NCBI GenBank assembly: GCA_002314445.1
Contig: DCFX01000097.1
Location: 105,231-149,493 of the forward strand
Direction: 5' to 3'
DNA length: 44,263 nucleotides
From: Treponema sp. UBA1793
Lineage (GTDB): Bacteria; Spirochaetota; Spirochaetia; Treponematales; Treponemataceae
Shown here: positions 34,316 to 42,716 of the stretch, piece by piece
Numbering within the stretch: position 1 is the first letter of the stretch
How the letters are laid out: each line of letters begins with the position of its first letter
Position numbers and translations under genes: made by a program
Notes under the pieces: model-generated
What the model was told of the DNA's origin: nothing
Databases searched by the model: none
What the model saw: the letters and a program-made list of their open reading frames with translations, nothing else

Positions 34316-35341
34316 TTATACCATGTATTTCTGAAACGGCGCACAAACCATATCCGACACCTTTTCCATTTTATGCGATTTTATGAAATCCCAGCCGGGC
34401 CACTGAAGTTTTGCCTCCGGCGGCAGCCTGTTGTCGATGCCGGGACACGTCACCGGGAATCCGTTTTTTGCAGAAAGTTCACCGTATTTTTTTCCGGCTA
34501 TATAATCAATCAGGAAACGGTATTCTGCTTCTTTACCTTTTTTCAGGAGAAAGAAAGCTGGCTCAAAGACGGCTCCGTCTTCCGGCCATATAAGTTCTAC
34601 GTTTTTCTTTTCACCAGCTGCCTTTCCGAAGAAGTACAGTATGGTGTAAATTGCCGTATTATTTGCATTTTCCGTGCCTGCAAGGCGGACCATTTCCGAC
34701 GGATGCATGGCCTGTGCGACGTTTGCCTCAAACTTATCCAGTCCCTTTTCTCCGGAATTTTTGTACACATGCAGCGGTACTGTTGCACTGACTTTCCCGT
34801 GGCCGCCGCCTATTGTAATGTTTTTCCTGTACACCGGATTAAGAAGGTCCTGCCATGTATGGGGAACGGGCAAATCTCCGAGCTTTTTTCTGTCTACCAT
34901 AAAGACAACGGGATATCCGCTGTAGATGTAAAACTCTCCGTCCGGGTCTTCTATGCCGGTATGTTCAAAAAGACTGTTTATCCCCGTGCGTTCAGGTGCC
35001 GCAAAATTTCCCTTTCCCAGGAATCTGTCTCTGAAAGCGGAGCAGAAATAATCGCCGTAACCGAACGATGCGGCAATATCCGGAAAATCGCCGATTGTAA
35101 GATACTTGAGCACGTCACCGGGATCAGGTTCTGCCTCTCCCGCTTTTTTGCCTCCTCCGCAGACTGTCGGCACATAGCTGTAAAGATTCCTGCCGCCGCG
35201 TTTCACCTGTTCTTCGATAAGTTCGTTGTATCCTTCGCTGAAAGTTCCTTTCATGGGGCATAATACCTGCCCGATGAAATCGAGTTTTCCTCCGGCAACG
35301 ATGCTTGAACAGTAATTTCCCGTTTTTACCGTGTGTTCCAT
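34316..35341 (-). CDS. Solute-binding-protein-like protein without signal peptide
   Basis: 341 residues starting MEHTVKTGNYCSS with AAGGAGG before the ATG; no hydrophobic leader exists, so the protein should stay in the cytoplasm. The fold signature is that of family-1-type ABC binding proteins (SGYPVVFMVDRKKLGDLPVP, TWQDLLNPVYRKNITIGGG, LIDYIAGKKYGEL). Cysteines at LCPMKG, TVCGGGKK and VTCPGID are candidates for metal contacts. It follows the soluble ABC ATPase gene by ten bases as the last of five co-oriented genes. An intracellular carrier of the imported ligand is the most economical idea, unproven. Confidence 0.75.
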   Translation of the reverse strand: MEHTVKTGNYCSSIVAGGKLDFIGQVLCPMKGTFSEGYNELIEEQVKRGGRNLYSYVPTVCGGGKKAGEAEPDPGDVLKYLTIGDFPDIAASFGYGDYFCSAFRDRFLGKGNFAAPERTGINSLFEHTGIEDPDGEFYIYSGYPVVFMVDRKKLGDLPVPHTWQDLLNPVYRKNITIGGGHGKVSATVPLHVYKNSGEKGLDKFEANVAQAMHPSEMVRLAGTENANNTAIYTILYFFGKAAGEKKNVELIWPEDGAVFEPAFFLLKKGKEAEYRFLIDYIAGKKYGELSAKNGFPVTCPGIDNRLPPEAKLQWPGWDFIKSHKMEKVSDMVCAPFQKYMV

Positions 35342-35351
35342 CTTTTCCTCC

Positions 35352-36398
35352 TTATCTTACTAGAAAATCAGGCGGAGCCTTCTCTGCAGCATTCTCTATC
35401 CGCTCTCCTTGCCGTATGCGGTTCCGCAAATCCGTCATATATCTGTCTATCCGCTCTATATCCGGTATGCAGTTCTGCTCTCCGGCCGACGTTTTTATGA
35501 CGGTACGGATTCCGCCGTTTTTTATGACTATGCGCCTGTCTGCCAGTAAGGCGAGAAGCGGATCGTGCGTGGACATAAAAACGATTTTTTCTTTTTTTAC
35601 AAGCAGGTTTAATGCCAGTTTCCTGTCGATTCCGGCATTTTCTATTTCATCTATAAGGACGACAGGAGAGTTGCTCAGCAGTGCCGTATCGGCAATCATG
35701 AGTGCCCGGGACTGACCTCCGGAAAGCTGCGTGACTGTTTCGTCTTGAGAAAACGGTTCTCCTGTCAGTTTGTTTGCACACTCAAAAATTTCAGCAGTAA
35801 TCTTTTCCGGATTTCTGATCATTCTGCTTTCCGCGTGCATCGCGAGGAATTCGGAAACAGTCAGATCCATGACAAAATTCATGTTCTGTGAAAGCTGTGC
35901 GACAAGCTTCCCGCTCGATTCAAAACGGAGAGATTCGCCGGGTGCTGTTCCGTTTATGAGAATCTGCCTGCCTGTCGGTGTATCTCTCTGAGCCAGACAT
36001 TCGATGTCGCCGAGCAGCCTGCTCTTTCCCGCACCTGTCGGTCCCACGATGCCGATGATTTCGCCCGGAAAGATGTCAATCCGTTGTTCTTCCCGTTCTC
36101 CGTCCTTTCCCTGTCCGCCGAGTATTGTCAGACTTTTTATGCCGATATCAGCCTGCCCGCCGTTTTCACTATCAATCCCGATGAAAACCGTAAAATCCGC
36201 TATCAGTTCCTTTCTCGTCAAGCCGAAATCCCCCAGATAGTCTTCCGGAATTTCTTTCAGCGCATCGGGCAGCGGCAGTGTTTTGTGTATATGTTCCAGC
36301 CTGATGCCGGTAAAAAAATCTTTTGCATACGGATACTGCGTGAAAACATCGTTGAGCGGAGTTGTTTCAATAAAAGAATCAAGCTGGCCGTTGTTCAT
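35352..36398 (-). CDS. ABC-type ATPase with N-terminal DUF1858-like domain
   Basis: 348 residues. Residues about 8-50 (IETTPLNDVFTQYPYAKDFF) resemble the DUF1858/ScdA N-terminal helical domain. The ABC domain (about 90-310) has Walker A GPTGAGKSRLLGD, Q-loop, signature QLSGGQSRALMIAD and His-switch FMSTHDP, but its Walker B/D-loop reads VVLIDEIENAGID, not the usual LDEPTSGLD. No permease gene is paired with it. It overlaps the GTPase gene by four bases (ATGA). A soluble energising or chaperone role for the neighbouring binding protein is inferred. Confidence 0.78.
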   Translation of the reverse strand: MNNGQLDSFIETTPLNDVFTQYPYAKDFFTGIRLEHIHKTLPLPDALKEIPEDYLGDFGLTRKELIADFTVFIGIDSENGGQADIGIKSLTILGGQGKDGEREEQRIDIFPGEIIGIVGPTGAGKSRLLGDIECLAQRDTPTGRQILINGTAPGESLRFESSGKLVAQLSQNMNFVMDLTVSEFLAMHAESRMIRNPEKITAEIFECANKLTGEPFSQDETVTQLSGGQSRALMIADTALLSNSPVVLIDEIENAGIDRKLALNLLVKKEKIVFMSTHDPLLALLADRRIVIKNGGIRTVIKTSAGEQNCIPDIERIDRYMTDLRNRIRQGERIENAAEKAPPDFLVR

Positions 36399-37090
36399 CC
36401 TTTCTCCTGTTCAAACTGCATACGGCGCATGCTGCCCATGAGGAATTCCTCTCCGATGCGCGTTTCTCCAAGGCAATAGGAACAGAGTGCGGCCGGCATG
36501 GTAAAACGGAGCCGCCTGTCTTCCAGGCTGTCTGTGTCCGGTGCGGAACGGATATACCTGCTCAGCATAAACGCGCCCTGTCCCGTGATGCCGTTTACAA
36601 ACAGTGTTTTTGCGCGCGGATTGGCTTTTCGTACATTGAACGCGAATACTTCCCGTTCAGCCTGCGAAACGATATCGCCCTTTGTGATGACCACAACGTC
36701 CGCATACCGCAGCATCGGGCCGATTTTTTTCGGTGTATTAATGCCGGAAAGGTTGTCTATAATGCATACCGCGGGGACTTCCCTGATATGCGGGGAACAG
36801 CGGTTGCACAATCCCGCGCTTTCGGTAATGAGGACGTCGAATCCTGACTGTAAGCCCCACTGCAGTCCGCTTTCGATATTCGATATAAAGAAATGATCCG
36901 GGCAGAGATTCCCGGAAAGGCCGATTCTGACGGGAATGTTATATTTTTCGTACAGCAGGTTGTCGAATGAAGACAGGCAGTCGAACTTTATGACTCCGAA
37001 CGAAAATTCCTGTTTAAGGCATTCTATCGTACGGATGATGACGGATGTTTTTCCCGACGAAGGCGGACCGGCGAACGTTATGAGCTTCAT
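36395..37090 (-). CDS. HypB-like GTPase with CxxC motifs
   Basis: 231 residues from ATG 37090 (AGAAGG 7 bases upstream); the longer frame runs inside the ATPase gene. P-loop GPPSSGKTS (about 7), a switch Asp, and ITKGDIVSQ as the G4-like NKxD block place it with SIMIBI GTPases such as HypB and UreG that load metals. Cysteine motifs SAGLCNRCSPH (about 95) and AALCSYCLGE (about 209) could bind a metal. It is joined by ATGA overlaps to the FecE-type ATPase before it and the second ATPase after it, strong evidence of one functional unit. Confidence 0.78.
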   Translation of the reverse strand: MKLITFAGPPSSGKTSVIIRTIECLKQEFSFGVIKFDCLSSFDNLLYEKYNIPVRIGLSGNLCPDHFFISNIESGLQWGLQSGFDVLITESAGLCNRCSPHIREVPAVCIIDNLSGINTPKKIGPMLRYADVVVITKGDIVSQAEREVFAFNVRKANPRAKTLFVNGITGQGAFMLSRYIRSAPDTDSLEDRRLRFTMPAALCSYCLGETRIGEEFLMGSMRRMQFEQEKG

Positions 37091-37914
37091 GCGCGTACCT
37101 TCTGTTTTGTTTCCGCAGCCGTACACAAATCCGACAGGAGCGGTACGCAGGATTTTATGCATATGTTGTTTTCGAGGCGCGTTTCGACAATCCGTACGTC
37201 GATTTGGTATATTTCCTTTAATCGTTCTTCCGTTACGACATCGTCAGCTTTTCCTGCCGAAAATGTATTCCTGCCGAGCAGTACAACCTGTGAAGAACAG
37301 AGAAAGGCATGATTCGGAAAGTGTGATGTCATCAGAATGCCGAGCCCGCTTTCTGCGAGCTTTTTTATGCGGCTCAGGACTCTCATCTGGTTTCCGAAAT
37401 CAAGGTTCGACGTTGGTTCATCCATAATCAGAATTTCAGGCTCCTGCGCTATTGCACGGGCAATCAGCACCATCTGCCGTTCCCCGCCGCTGATTTCCGT
37501 GTAAATGCAGTCCCTCAGAAATGAAATGTCGAGCATTTCAAGCGCTTCCTCTGCGGTTTTTTCGTCATGTTTCGACGGCGCAGCGAACGGCCCCAGATGG
37601 GCAGTCCGTCCCATGAGTACTACGTCCAGCACCGTAAAGGGAAAGGGCGGAACGTGAGACTGGGGGACATACCCGATGCATGCCGCCAGCTTCTTTCTGC
37701 TCCAGCCGCCGATACTTTCTCCATCTGCTGTAATGGAACCTCCCTGCAGCGGCAGGAAGCCCAGAATGCTTTTGAAAAGCGTTGTTTTGCCGACTCCGTT
37801 CGGACCAAGCAGGCAGAGTATTTCACCGGATGATACGCTGAAGGAAATGCCGCTGATGATTTTTTTGCCGGCATATCCGCACACGGCATCGTTGACTTGA
37901 AGTTTCATATCCAC
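37087..37914 (-). CDS. FecE-type ABC importer ATPase
   Basis: 275 residues. Walker A GPNGVGKTTLFKSI, signature EISGGERQMVLIARAI, Walker B ILIMDEPTSNLD and switch His LMTSHFPNH are all canonical for the iron-siderophore/B12/molybdate (FecE/BtuD/MolC) class. It overlaps the permease gene by ten bases and the GTPase gene by four. It powers the FecCD-type permease at the inner membrane. Confidence 0.92.
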   Translation of the reverse strand: MDMKLQVNDAVCGYAGKKIISGISFSVSSGEILCLLGPNGVGKTTLFKSILGFLPLQGGSITADGESIGGWSRKKLAACIGYVPQSHVPPFPFTVLDVVLMGRTAHLGPFAAPSKHDEKTAEEALEMLDISFLRDCIYTEISGGERQMVLIARAIAQEPEILIMDEPTSNLDFGNQMRVLSRIKKLAESGLGILMTSHFPNHAFLCSSQVVLLGRNTFSAGKADDVVTEERLKEIYQIDVRIVETRLENNICIKSCVPLLSDLCTAAETKQKVRA

Positions 37915-38945
37915 TGCCTCCTTCCCTTTACCAGCAGGAAGAGAAAAAAAGGTGCACCGATGATTGCCGTTAAAATTCCCAGAGGAATCTCAAGTGTAAA
38001 CAGGGTTCTTGCTGCATCGTCGACGACTACCATGAATGTACTCCCTATCAGCAGAGAAGCAGGGAGCAGCCGCTTGTAATTCGGACCTGCGACAAGACGC
38101 GCCAGGTGCGGAATGATGAGTCCGACCCAGCCGACCATTCCTGCAACCGCAACAGAAGAGGAGGTAAGCAGCGTCGAAGCGAAAATCAGAATCATCCTGA
38201 CTCTGCCGGTATTGACTCCAAGCGCGCGTGCTTCCTCTTCCCCGAAGGAAAGTACGTTTATCTGCCATCTGAACAGAAAGAGCGGTATTATTCCCAGAAT
38301 GAAAGGAACGAACAACATCCAGACCTCTTTTGTCGTAATGGAAGAAAGACCTCCCATGAGCCAGAATGTAATTTCCGGCAGTTTGTTGTCGGGATCCGCT
38401 ACATATTTCGTCATTGACGTAAAGGCCGAAAAAAGGCTCTGTACGACCATGCCCGTAAGCACAAGAACCAGAATGCCTCCGCTTTTCTTTCCGATGAGAT
38501 TTCCGATCAAATAGGTAATCAGAACGGCTGCCAGGCCGAACAGAAACGACATAAGCTCAATTCCCGCGACGTTGAACGAAAGCAGGATGGCTGCTGCCGC
38601 ACCGAAACCGGCTCCCGCCGCTGCACCGAGAATGTCGGGAGAAACCATGGGGTTTTTAAAAATCCCCTGATAGGTGGCGCCGGAACCTGCAAGCGACGCC
38701 CCTATCATAAGCGCACAGAGAATGCGGGGGATGCGGACTTTGAACAAAACAGTTTCCACTGTAGACGGCCACGTTTTGACAACAGAAAGATTAAACAGCC
38801 TGCTGAACAGAATTGTCAGTGCCTGCGGAATGGAAACGGGATACCGTCCGATGGAAAATGAAATGAAAAAAACAGCGACAGGAAGAATTGCCAGAAAGAG
38901 AGGATGTATCAGTACCTTTTTTTCCGGTTTTGATAGAAATATCAT
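37905..38945 (-). CDS. FecCD-type ABC importer permease
   Basis: 346 residues with about ten membrane helices. Family blocks: VRIPRILCALMIGASLAGSG, GIFKNPMVSPDILGAAAGAG, the EAA-like coupling loop EEEARALGVNTG, VGWVGLIIPHLARLVAGPN and LEIPLGILTAIIGAPFFLFL. Importers of this type take iron chelates, haem, cobalamin, or molybdate/tungstate. AAAGGAGG lies ten bases before the ATG, and an ACAAAACA motif fills the gap. First gene of a five-gene unit. Confidence 0.93.
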   Translation of the reverse strand: MIFLSKPEKKVLIHPLFLAILPVAVFFISFSIGRYPVSIPQALTILFSRLFNLSVVKTWPSTVETVLFKVRIPRILCALMIGASLAGSGATYQGIFKNPMVSPDILGAAAGAGFGAAAAILLSFNVAGIELMSFLFGLAAVLITYLIGNLIGKKSGGILVLVLTGMVVQSLFSAFTSMTKYVADPDNKLPEITFWLMGGLSSITTKEVWMLFVPFILGIIPLFLFRWQINVLSFGEEEARALGVNTGRVRMILIFASTLLTSSSVAVAGMVGWVGLIIPHLARLVAGPNYKRLLPASLLIGSTFMVVVDDAARTLFTLEIPLGILTAIIGAPFFLFLLVKGRRQWI

Positions 38946-38947
38946 AC

Positions 38948-39139
38948 TGTTTTGTCCTCCTTTGATTTATTTTGAATCTCTGTATATGTTTGTATTGCGG
39001 TTAATCTATCGCATCATCTGATAATAGTCAATAAAACAGTATAAAAAACAACAAAACATGATGATAATATACAAAAAATCAATTTACCACTGTTTCAATC
39101 CGTAGAATCTGTTGCAGAAATCTGAAAATATGGTATATT
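38948..39139. promoter_or_regulatory. Divergent promoters with ACAAAACA motifs
   Basis: Minus-strand promoter for the permease unit: TTGACT (39031-39026), 17 bases, TAGATT (39008-39003). Plus-strand promoter for the regulator: TTGCAG (39112-39117), 16 bases, TATATT (39134-39139). ACAAAACA occurs at 39051-39058 upstream of the permease -35 and, in reverse, at 38948-38955 between its ribosome site and ATG. The regulator encoded next is the probable binding protein. Confidence 0.6.
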
Positions 39140-39172
39140 GAGCAGAGAGAAATATATATTCAGGCGGAAACC

Positions 39173-40141
39173 ATGGAAAAAGTATCTGAAACAGAAGCGC
39201 TTACCCCTCAGGAAGTAGCCGATATACTGCGTATTACAAAGAATACCGTATACGAACTGGTAAAACGGGGTGAATTGAATGGATACAGAGTCGGCAATAA
39301 ACTGCGTGTCGACCGTTCCGACGTGGATATATATAAAAACAGTACAAAAAAAATGGGAGCGGGTGAAGCTGGTCCTGTTTCATATCAAAGTGAAGAAGCT
39401 GCTGCCCCTTTACCGTACACTGGTACTTCCGGACGTAATTTCGTCATCTGCGGACAGGACAGTATGCTTGAAATGCTGGCCCGCTATCTGGAACAGTATC
39501 AGTCTTACTCCCAGCGGGTGCTGCGGGCATACTCAGGGAGTTATAACGGACTATTCTCGCTGTATAATGATCAGGTTCAGCTTGCAACTGCCCATTTGTG
39601 GGACGGAAATACAGGCGAATACAATATTTCCTATGTCAAAAGAATGCTTCCCGGAATATCTGCCGTCATTGTCCGGCTTGCAAAGAGGGCTGCAGGATTT
39701 TATGTTGCGAAGGGAAATCCGAAACAGATTCTGGGCTGGAAAGACCTTGCCCGTCCTGATGTGACGGTAGTAAACAGGGAGAAAGGGAGCGGATCAAGGA
39801 TTCTGCTGGACGAACATCTTCGTCTGCTCGGAATAGATACGAACACGCTTAAAGGATACGGCAGGGAGTGCCTGACTCATCTTGCTGTTGCAGGGACAGT
39901 CGCAAGAGGCGGTGCCGATGTCGCTGTCGGTTGTGAAAATGCAATGAAGCAGGTCAGAGGAGTAGAATTTGTGCCGCTCCAGCAGGAATGCTATGACCTT
40001 GTATTCAAGAAAGAAAACGAGCATAAAGCGCTGTTTGCAGAAGCGCTTGATTTTATCCGCTCTCCATTATTCAAGGAAGACCTTGATTCCCTGGGCGGCT
40101 ATGATACTGCAGAAACGGGTAATCTCATCGCAGAAACATGA
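39173..40141 (+). CDS. HTH regulator with PBP_like ligand-sensing domain
   Basis: 322 residues. Residues about 9-53 are an excisionase/MerR-like helix-turn-helix (LTPQEVADILRITKNTVYEL, with VGNKLRVDRSDVD). Residues about 84-310 are a periplasmic-binding-like domain of the PBP_like group, with the ligand-loop block NREKGSGSRILLDEHLRLLG and the AVAGTVARGGADVAVG strand. This domain also occurs joined to MoeA and to molybdate-related regulators. It is divergent from the permease unit and followed by a binding-protein gene, so it most likely senses the transported ligand in the cytoplasm and controls both. Confidence 0.85.
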   Translation: MEKVSETEALTPQEVADILRITKNTVYELVKRGELNGYRVGNKLRVDRSDVDIYKNSTKKMGAGEAGPVSYQSEEAAAPLPYTGTSGRNFVICGQDSMLEMLARYLEQYQSYSQRVLRAYSGSYNGLFSLYNDQVQLATAHLWDGNTGEYNISYVKRMLPGISAVIVRLAKRAAGFYVAKGNPKQILGWKDLARPDVTVVNREKGSGSRILLDEHLRLLGIDTNTLKGYGRECLTHLAVAGTVARGGADVAVGCENAMKQVRGVEFVPLQQECYDLVFKKENEHKALFAEALDFIRSPLFKEDLDSLGGYDTAETGNLIAET

Positions 40142-40189
40142 TGTTTTGTAATTTTTTGTATTGAATCGTTTTGTTTTGTACTGTATTAT
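40142..40189 (+). promoter_or_regulatory. Promoter of the binding-protein gene with TGTTTTGT motifs
   Basis: TTGAAT (40161-40166), a 17-base spacer and TATTAT (40184-40189). The spacer contains TTTTGTTTTGTAC, and TGTTTTGT also occurs at 40142-40149, the reverse of ACAAAACA. A GGAGG ribosome site follows before ATG 40219. Confidence 0.65.
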
Positions 40190-40218
40190 CCTCCATAATT
40201 ACAGATTTGGAGGTATAC

Positions 40219-41313
40219 ATGAGATTTGTTTTGGTTTTACAGAAGCAGTGTATGTTTACATTTGTCCTGCTGTTTGGCGGACTGTTGTTTTTTTCTGCAA
40301 ATGAATTATCTGCTCAGAGCCGCGTAATTACCGATATGGCAGGACGGAAAGTAACCGTTCCGGAGAAAGTCCTTTCTGTTTTTTCGTCCAATCCCATAGG
40401 AACGACGCTGGTATATTGTCTTAATCCGGATAAACTGACTGGTCTGAACGGAGCGGTCACTTCTGGTGAAAAGCGGTTCCTCAACAAAAAATATCAATCG
40501 CTTCCCGTGATTGGCGCTTGGTCTGGAAATCCGAAGACGATTAACAAGGAAACACTTCTTGCTTATCATCCCGATTTGATTCTTGCAAGTCCTTCTGTCA
40601 ATGAGCAAATCAAGGCGAGTGAAACTATTCAGGAAGAAACAGGAATACCTGTCGTTATTCTTGACCAGGATATTTCCCAAACCGGTAAAATGATCCGTTT
40701 CGTTGCGGATTTGATTGGAGAGCAAAGAAGAGGAGAAATACTTGCCTCGTATGCCGATGAAGTACTCAGGGAAAACGCAGGTCTTATCGGTTCAATTCCT
40801 GTTTCGGACCGGAAAAAAGTTTATTATGCAGAAGGTCCCCGCGGATTACAAACAGACCCACCGCATTCTTTTCATACAGAGGTCATTGATATAGCCGGTG
40901 CCGTTAATGTTGCTGATATTTCCGGTACCGCACAGGGTGTTGTCGGAAGAACAACGATATCATTTGAACAGGTTGCCTTATGGAATCCTGATCTGTTGTT
41001 TGTCAGTGATAATACACTTGCTGATTCCGGCAAGGGATTTTATAAGGCAATTCCGACCGATCCCCTGTGGTCGACCATTCAGGCGGTGCGAGACGGAAAA
41101 TATTATCGTATTCCTACAGATCCCTGGGACTGGTTTGACAGGCCTCCGTCGATTAACAGGCTTATCGGTATAAAATGGGCCGAATCAATTCTGTATCCGG
41201 AAAAAATAAAATTTAATATAACGGAAGAAGTAAAAAAATTCTATACGTTGTTTTATTCCGTTGAATTGTCTGATAGTGAAGTTCACGAGCTGCTGTATCC
41301 ATCCGGAAAGTAA
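40219..41313 (+). CDS. Exported FecB/MolA-type binding protein
   Basis: 364 residues from ATG 40219 (TTGGAGG upstream). Signal peptide about 1-33 ending ANELSAQ. The family opening VITDMAGRKVTVPEKV is followed by GLNGAVTSGEKRFLNKKY, YYAEGPRGLQTDPPHSFH and WFDRPPSINRLIGIKWAESI. It is paralogous to the lipoprotein at 41364-42485 and would deliver ligand to the FecCD permease. The absence of a lipobox suggests a soluble periplasmic protein. Confidence 0.9.
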   Translation: MRFVLVLQKQCMFTFVLLFGGLLFFSANELSAQSRVITDMAGRKVTVPEKVLSVFSSNPIGTTLVYCLNPDKLTGLNGAVTSGEKRFLNKKYQSLPVIGAWSGNPKTINKETLLAYHPDLILASPSVNEQIKASETIQEETGIPVVILDQDISQTGKMIRFVADLIGEQRRGEILASYADEVLRENAGLIGSIPVSDRKKVYYAEGPRGLQTDPPHSFHTEVIDIAGAVNVADISGTAQGVVGRTTISFEQVALWNPDLLFVSDNTLADSGKGFYKAIPTDPLWSTIQAVRDGKYYRIPTDPWDWFDRPPSINRLIGIKWAESILYPEKIKFNITEEVKKFYTLFYSVELSDSEVHELLYPSGK

Positions 41314-41317
41314 TTAC

Positions 41318-41356
41318 CAGCCTGCTTCAAATCATGATTGAAATTGGAGCAGGCTG
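41318..41356. terminator. Hairpin between two convergent binding-protein genes
   Basis: CAGCCTGCT and AGCAGGCTG form a 9-bp stem, with a further TCAA/TTGA pairing in the loop; GTTTGTATTT follows on the plus strand. It lies between stops at 41313 and 41364 and may serve both genes. Confidence 0.65.
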
Positions 41357-41363
41357 TTTGTAT

Positions 41364-42485
41364 TTAGTGTGCATCCTTCATTATTTCTGCTATGTCGCTG
41401 TCTGTAAGGGTAATTCCCAGAAACAGAGAATAGAATTCCTTCATATCAGCTTTAAAATCCACCTGTACATATTCAGGATAGAGCAGCTGCGAAAGCCATT
41501 CTGTTCCAATGATGCGCATGATGTCCGGCGGACGGTCAAACCAGTTAAACGGCAGCGAAGGGACTATATATACTTTACGATGTGCAACAGCGTCGAGTTT
41601 TTTCCATGTGCCGTCGGTAAGAATTTTTTCGCGGGCAGCACTTCCGTTTCCGTTTGAACTGACAAGTATAACCTGCGGATTCCACAGAAGGAGTTGTTCC
41701 ATGGAAACGGCCGACATTCCCTGTCCGCCTTTCAGCTGCACAGCAGCCACGTTTTTACCACGGACAAAATCAAGAACCTGTGTATGGTCAGAACCTGACG
41801 GATCTGTCAAAAGTCCTCCGTTTCCTTCCGCATAGTAGACCGAAACAAGCTTATCGTCCGGAATTTTTGCAGTCATTGCACTGACTTCCTGCAGCTTCTT
41901 TTCCGCCCATGACGCAAGCAGCTCTGCTCTTTCTGTATCTCCCGTGAGCGCCCCAAGTTTTCTGTATGCTGCAGGCGTTGCAGTCAGATTAGAGTCCATT
42001 ACTGCAACGGGAATTTTTGTCTGAGCCTGAATAGTATCTGCCGTTTGAATTGCGTCGCTGTTAATTCCCGTTGTTGTCATAAAGACGATAAGATCAGGTG
42101 CCTGTCTGGCAATTTCCTCCATGTTTGCCGTGCATTTTTGTCCCATCCAGCCGCCGAGAATCGGAAGATCCTTTACGCGGGCGGATAAAAATTTTTCCTC
42201 TTCCGGTGAATGCTGAAAGACCCACGCGCACATTTTTTCCGGGGCAAGCGAATACAGCATTGCTTCGGCAGTCGGAACGGCACAGTAAACAGTCTTGACC
42301 GCAGGCGGAATGGATACGTTTCTTCCTGCCATATCGGTGACTGCCTGTCCCTTTTCCTGTACCTGATTTTGTGTAATAGTTCCGGCAGCGGTATCTTTTT
42401 TCGTGCAGCCGGAACAAAGAAAGGATACTCCTGTACTCAGATACAGCATTGCAAAAATCAGTATTCTTTTCAGCGCTTTATTCAT
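41364..42485 (-). CDS. FecB/MolA-type binding lipoprotein
   Basis: 373 residues. Signal peptide with lipobox SFLCSGC (Cys27). VTDMAGRNVSIPPAV, YYAEGNGGLLTDPSGSDHTQ and NWFDRPPDIMRIIGTEWLSQ match the paralogue at 40219 block by block. Being lipid-anchored, it could be the high-affinity partner of the permease while the other paralogue is free, or the two may bind different ligand forms. Read toward the paralogue, with its own promoter in the region 42518-42546. Confidence 0.9.
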   Translation of the reverse strand: MNKALKRILIFAMLYLSTGVSFLCSGCTKKDTAAGTITQNQVQEKGQAVTDMAGRNVSIPPAVKTVYCAVPTAEAMLYSLAPEKMCAWVFQHSPEEEKFLSARVKDLPILGGWMGQKCTANMEEIARQAPDLIVFMTTTGINSDAIQTADTIQAQTKIPVAVMDSNLTATPAAYRKLGALTGDTERAELLASWAEKKLQEVSAMTAKIPDDKLVSVYYAEGNGGLLTDPSGSDHTQVLDFVRGKNVAAVQLKGGQGMSAVSMEQLLLWNPQVILVSSNGNGSAAREKILTDGTWKKLDAVAHRKVYIVPSLPFNWFDRPPDIMRIIGTEWLSQLLYPEYVQVDFKADMKEFYSLFLGITLTDSDIAEIMKDAH

Positions 42486-42517
42486 AATCAGCCTCCTGCT
42501 TTTTGATAATTTATACC

Positions 42518-42597
42518 CATTATTATGTTTCGTTATGTTTTGTCAATTAAAAATACTGTTTTTGATGAATAAATTGCTTTAAACTGTTGACAAAACA
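42518..42597. promoter_or_regulatory. Back-to-back promoters with the same TTGACAAAACA signal
   Basis: For the lipoprotein (minus) TTGACA at 42546-42541 runs directly into AAACATAACG and then AATAATG; for the methyltransferase (plus) TTGACA at 42587-42592 runs into AAACAATACA and then ATAATAAT. The two 28-30-base stretches are closely similar in opposite orientation. ACAAAACA overlaps each -35 box, a position suited to repression. Bases 42598-42716 are otherwise empty apart from the ribosome site. Confidence 0.6.
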
Positions 42598-42716
42598 ATA
42601 CAAAAGATAATAATTCTAATCGAAAAGAGATATATCCGGATTGATATAAAAAACGGCACTACAGAGTACAAGGCAGGACAGAAAATACTTCAGGGAGCGG
42701 GGAGGCACATACTAAA

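Noticed and set aside
34373..35263. 296-codon plus-strand frame
   Set aside because: It is antisense to the binding protein at 34316-35341, has no domain or ribosome site, and its composition is that of a shadow frame.
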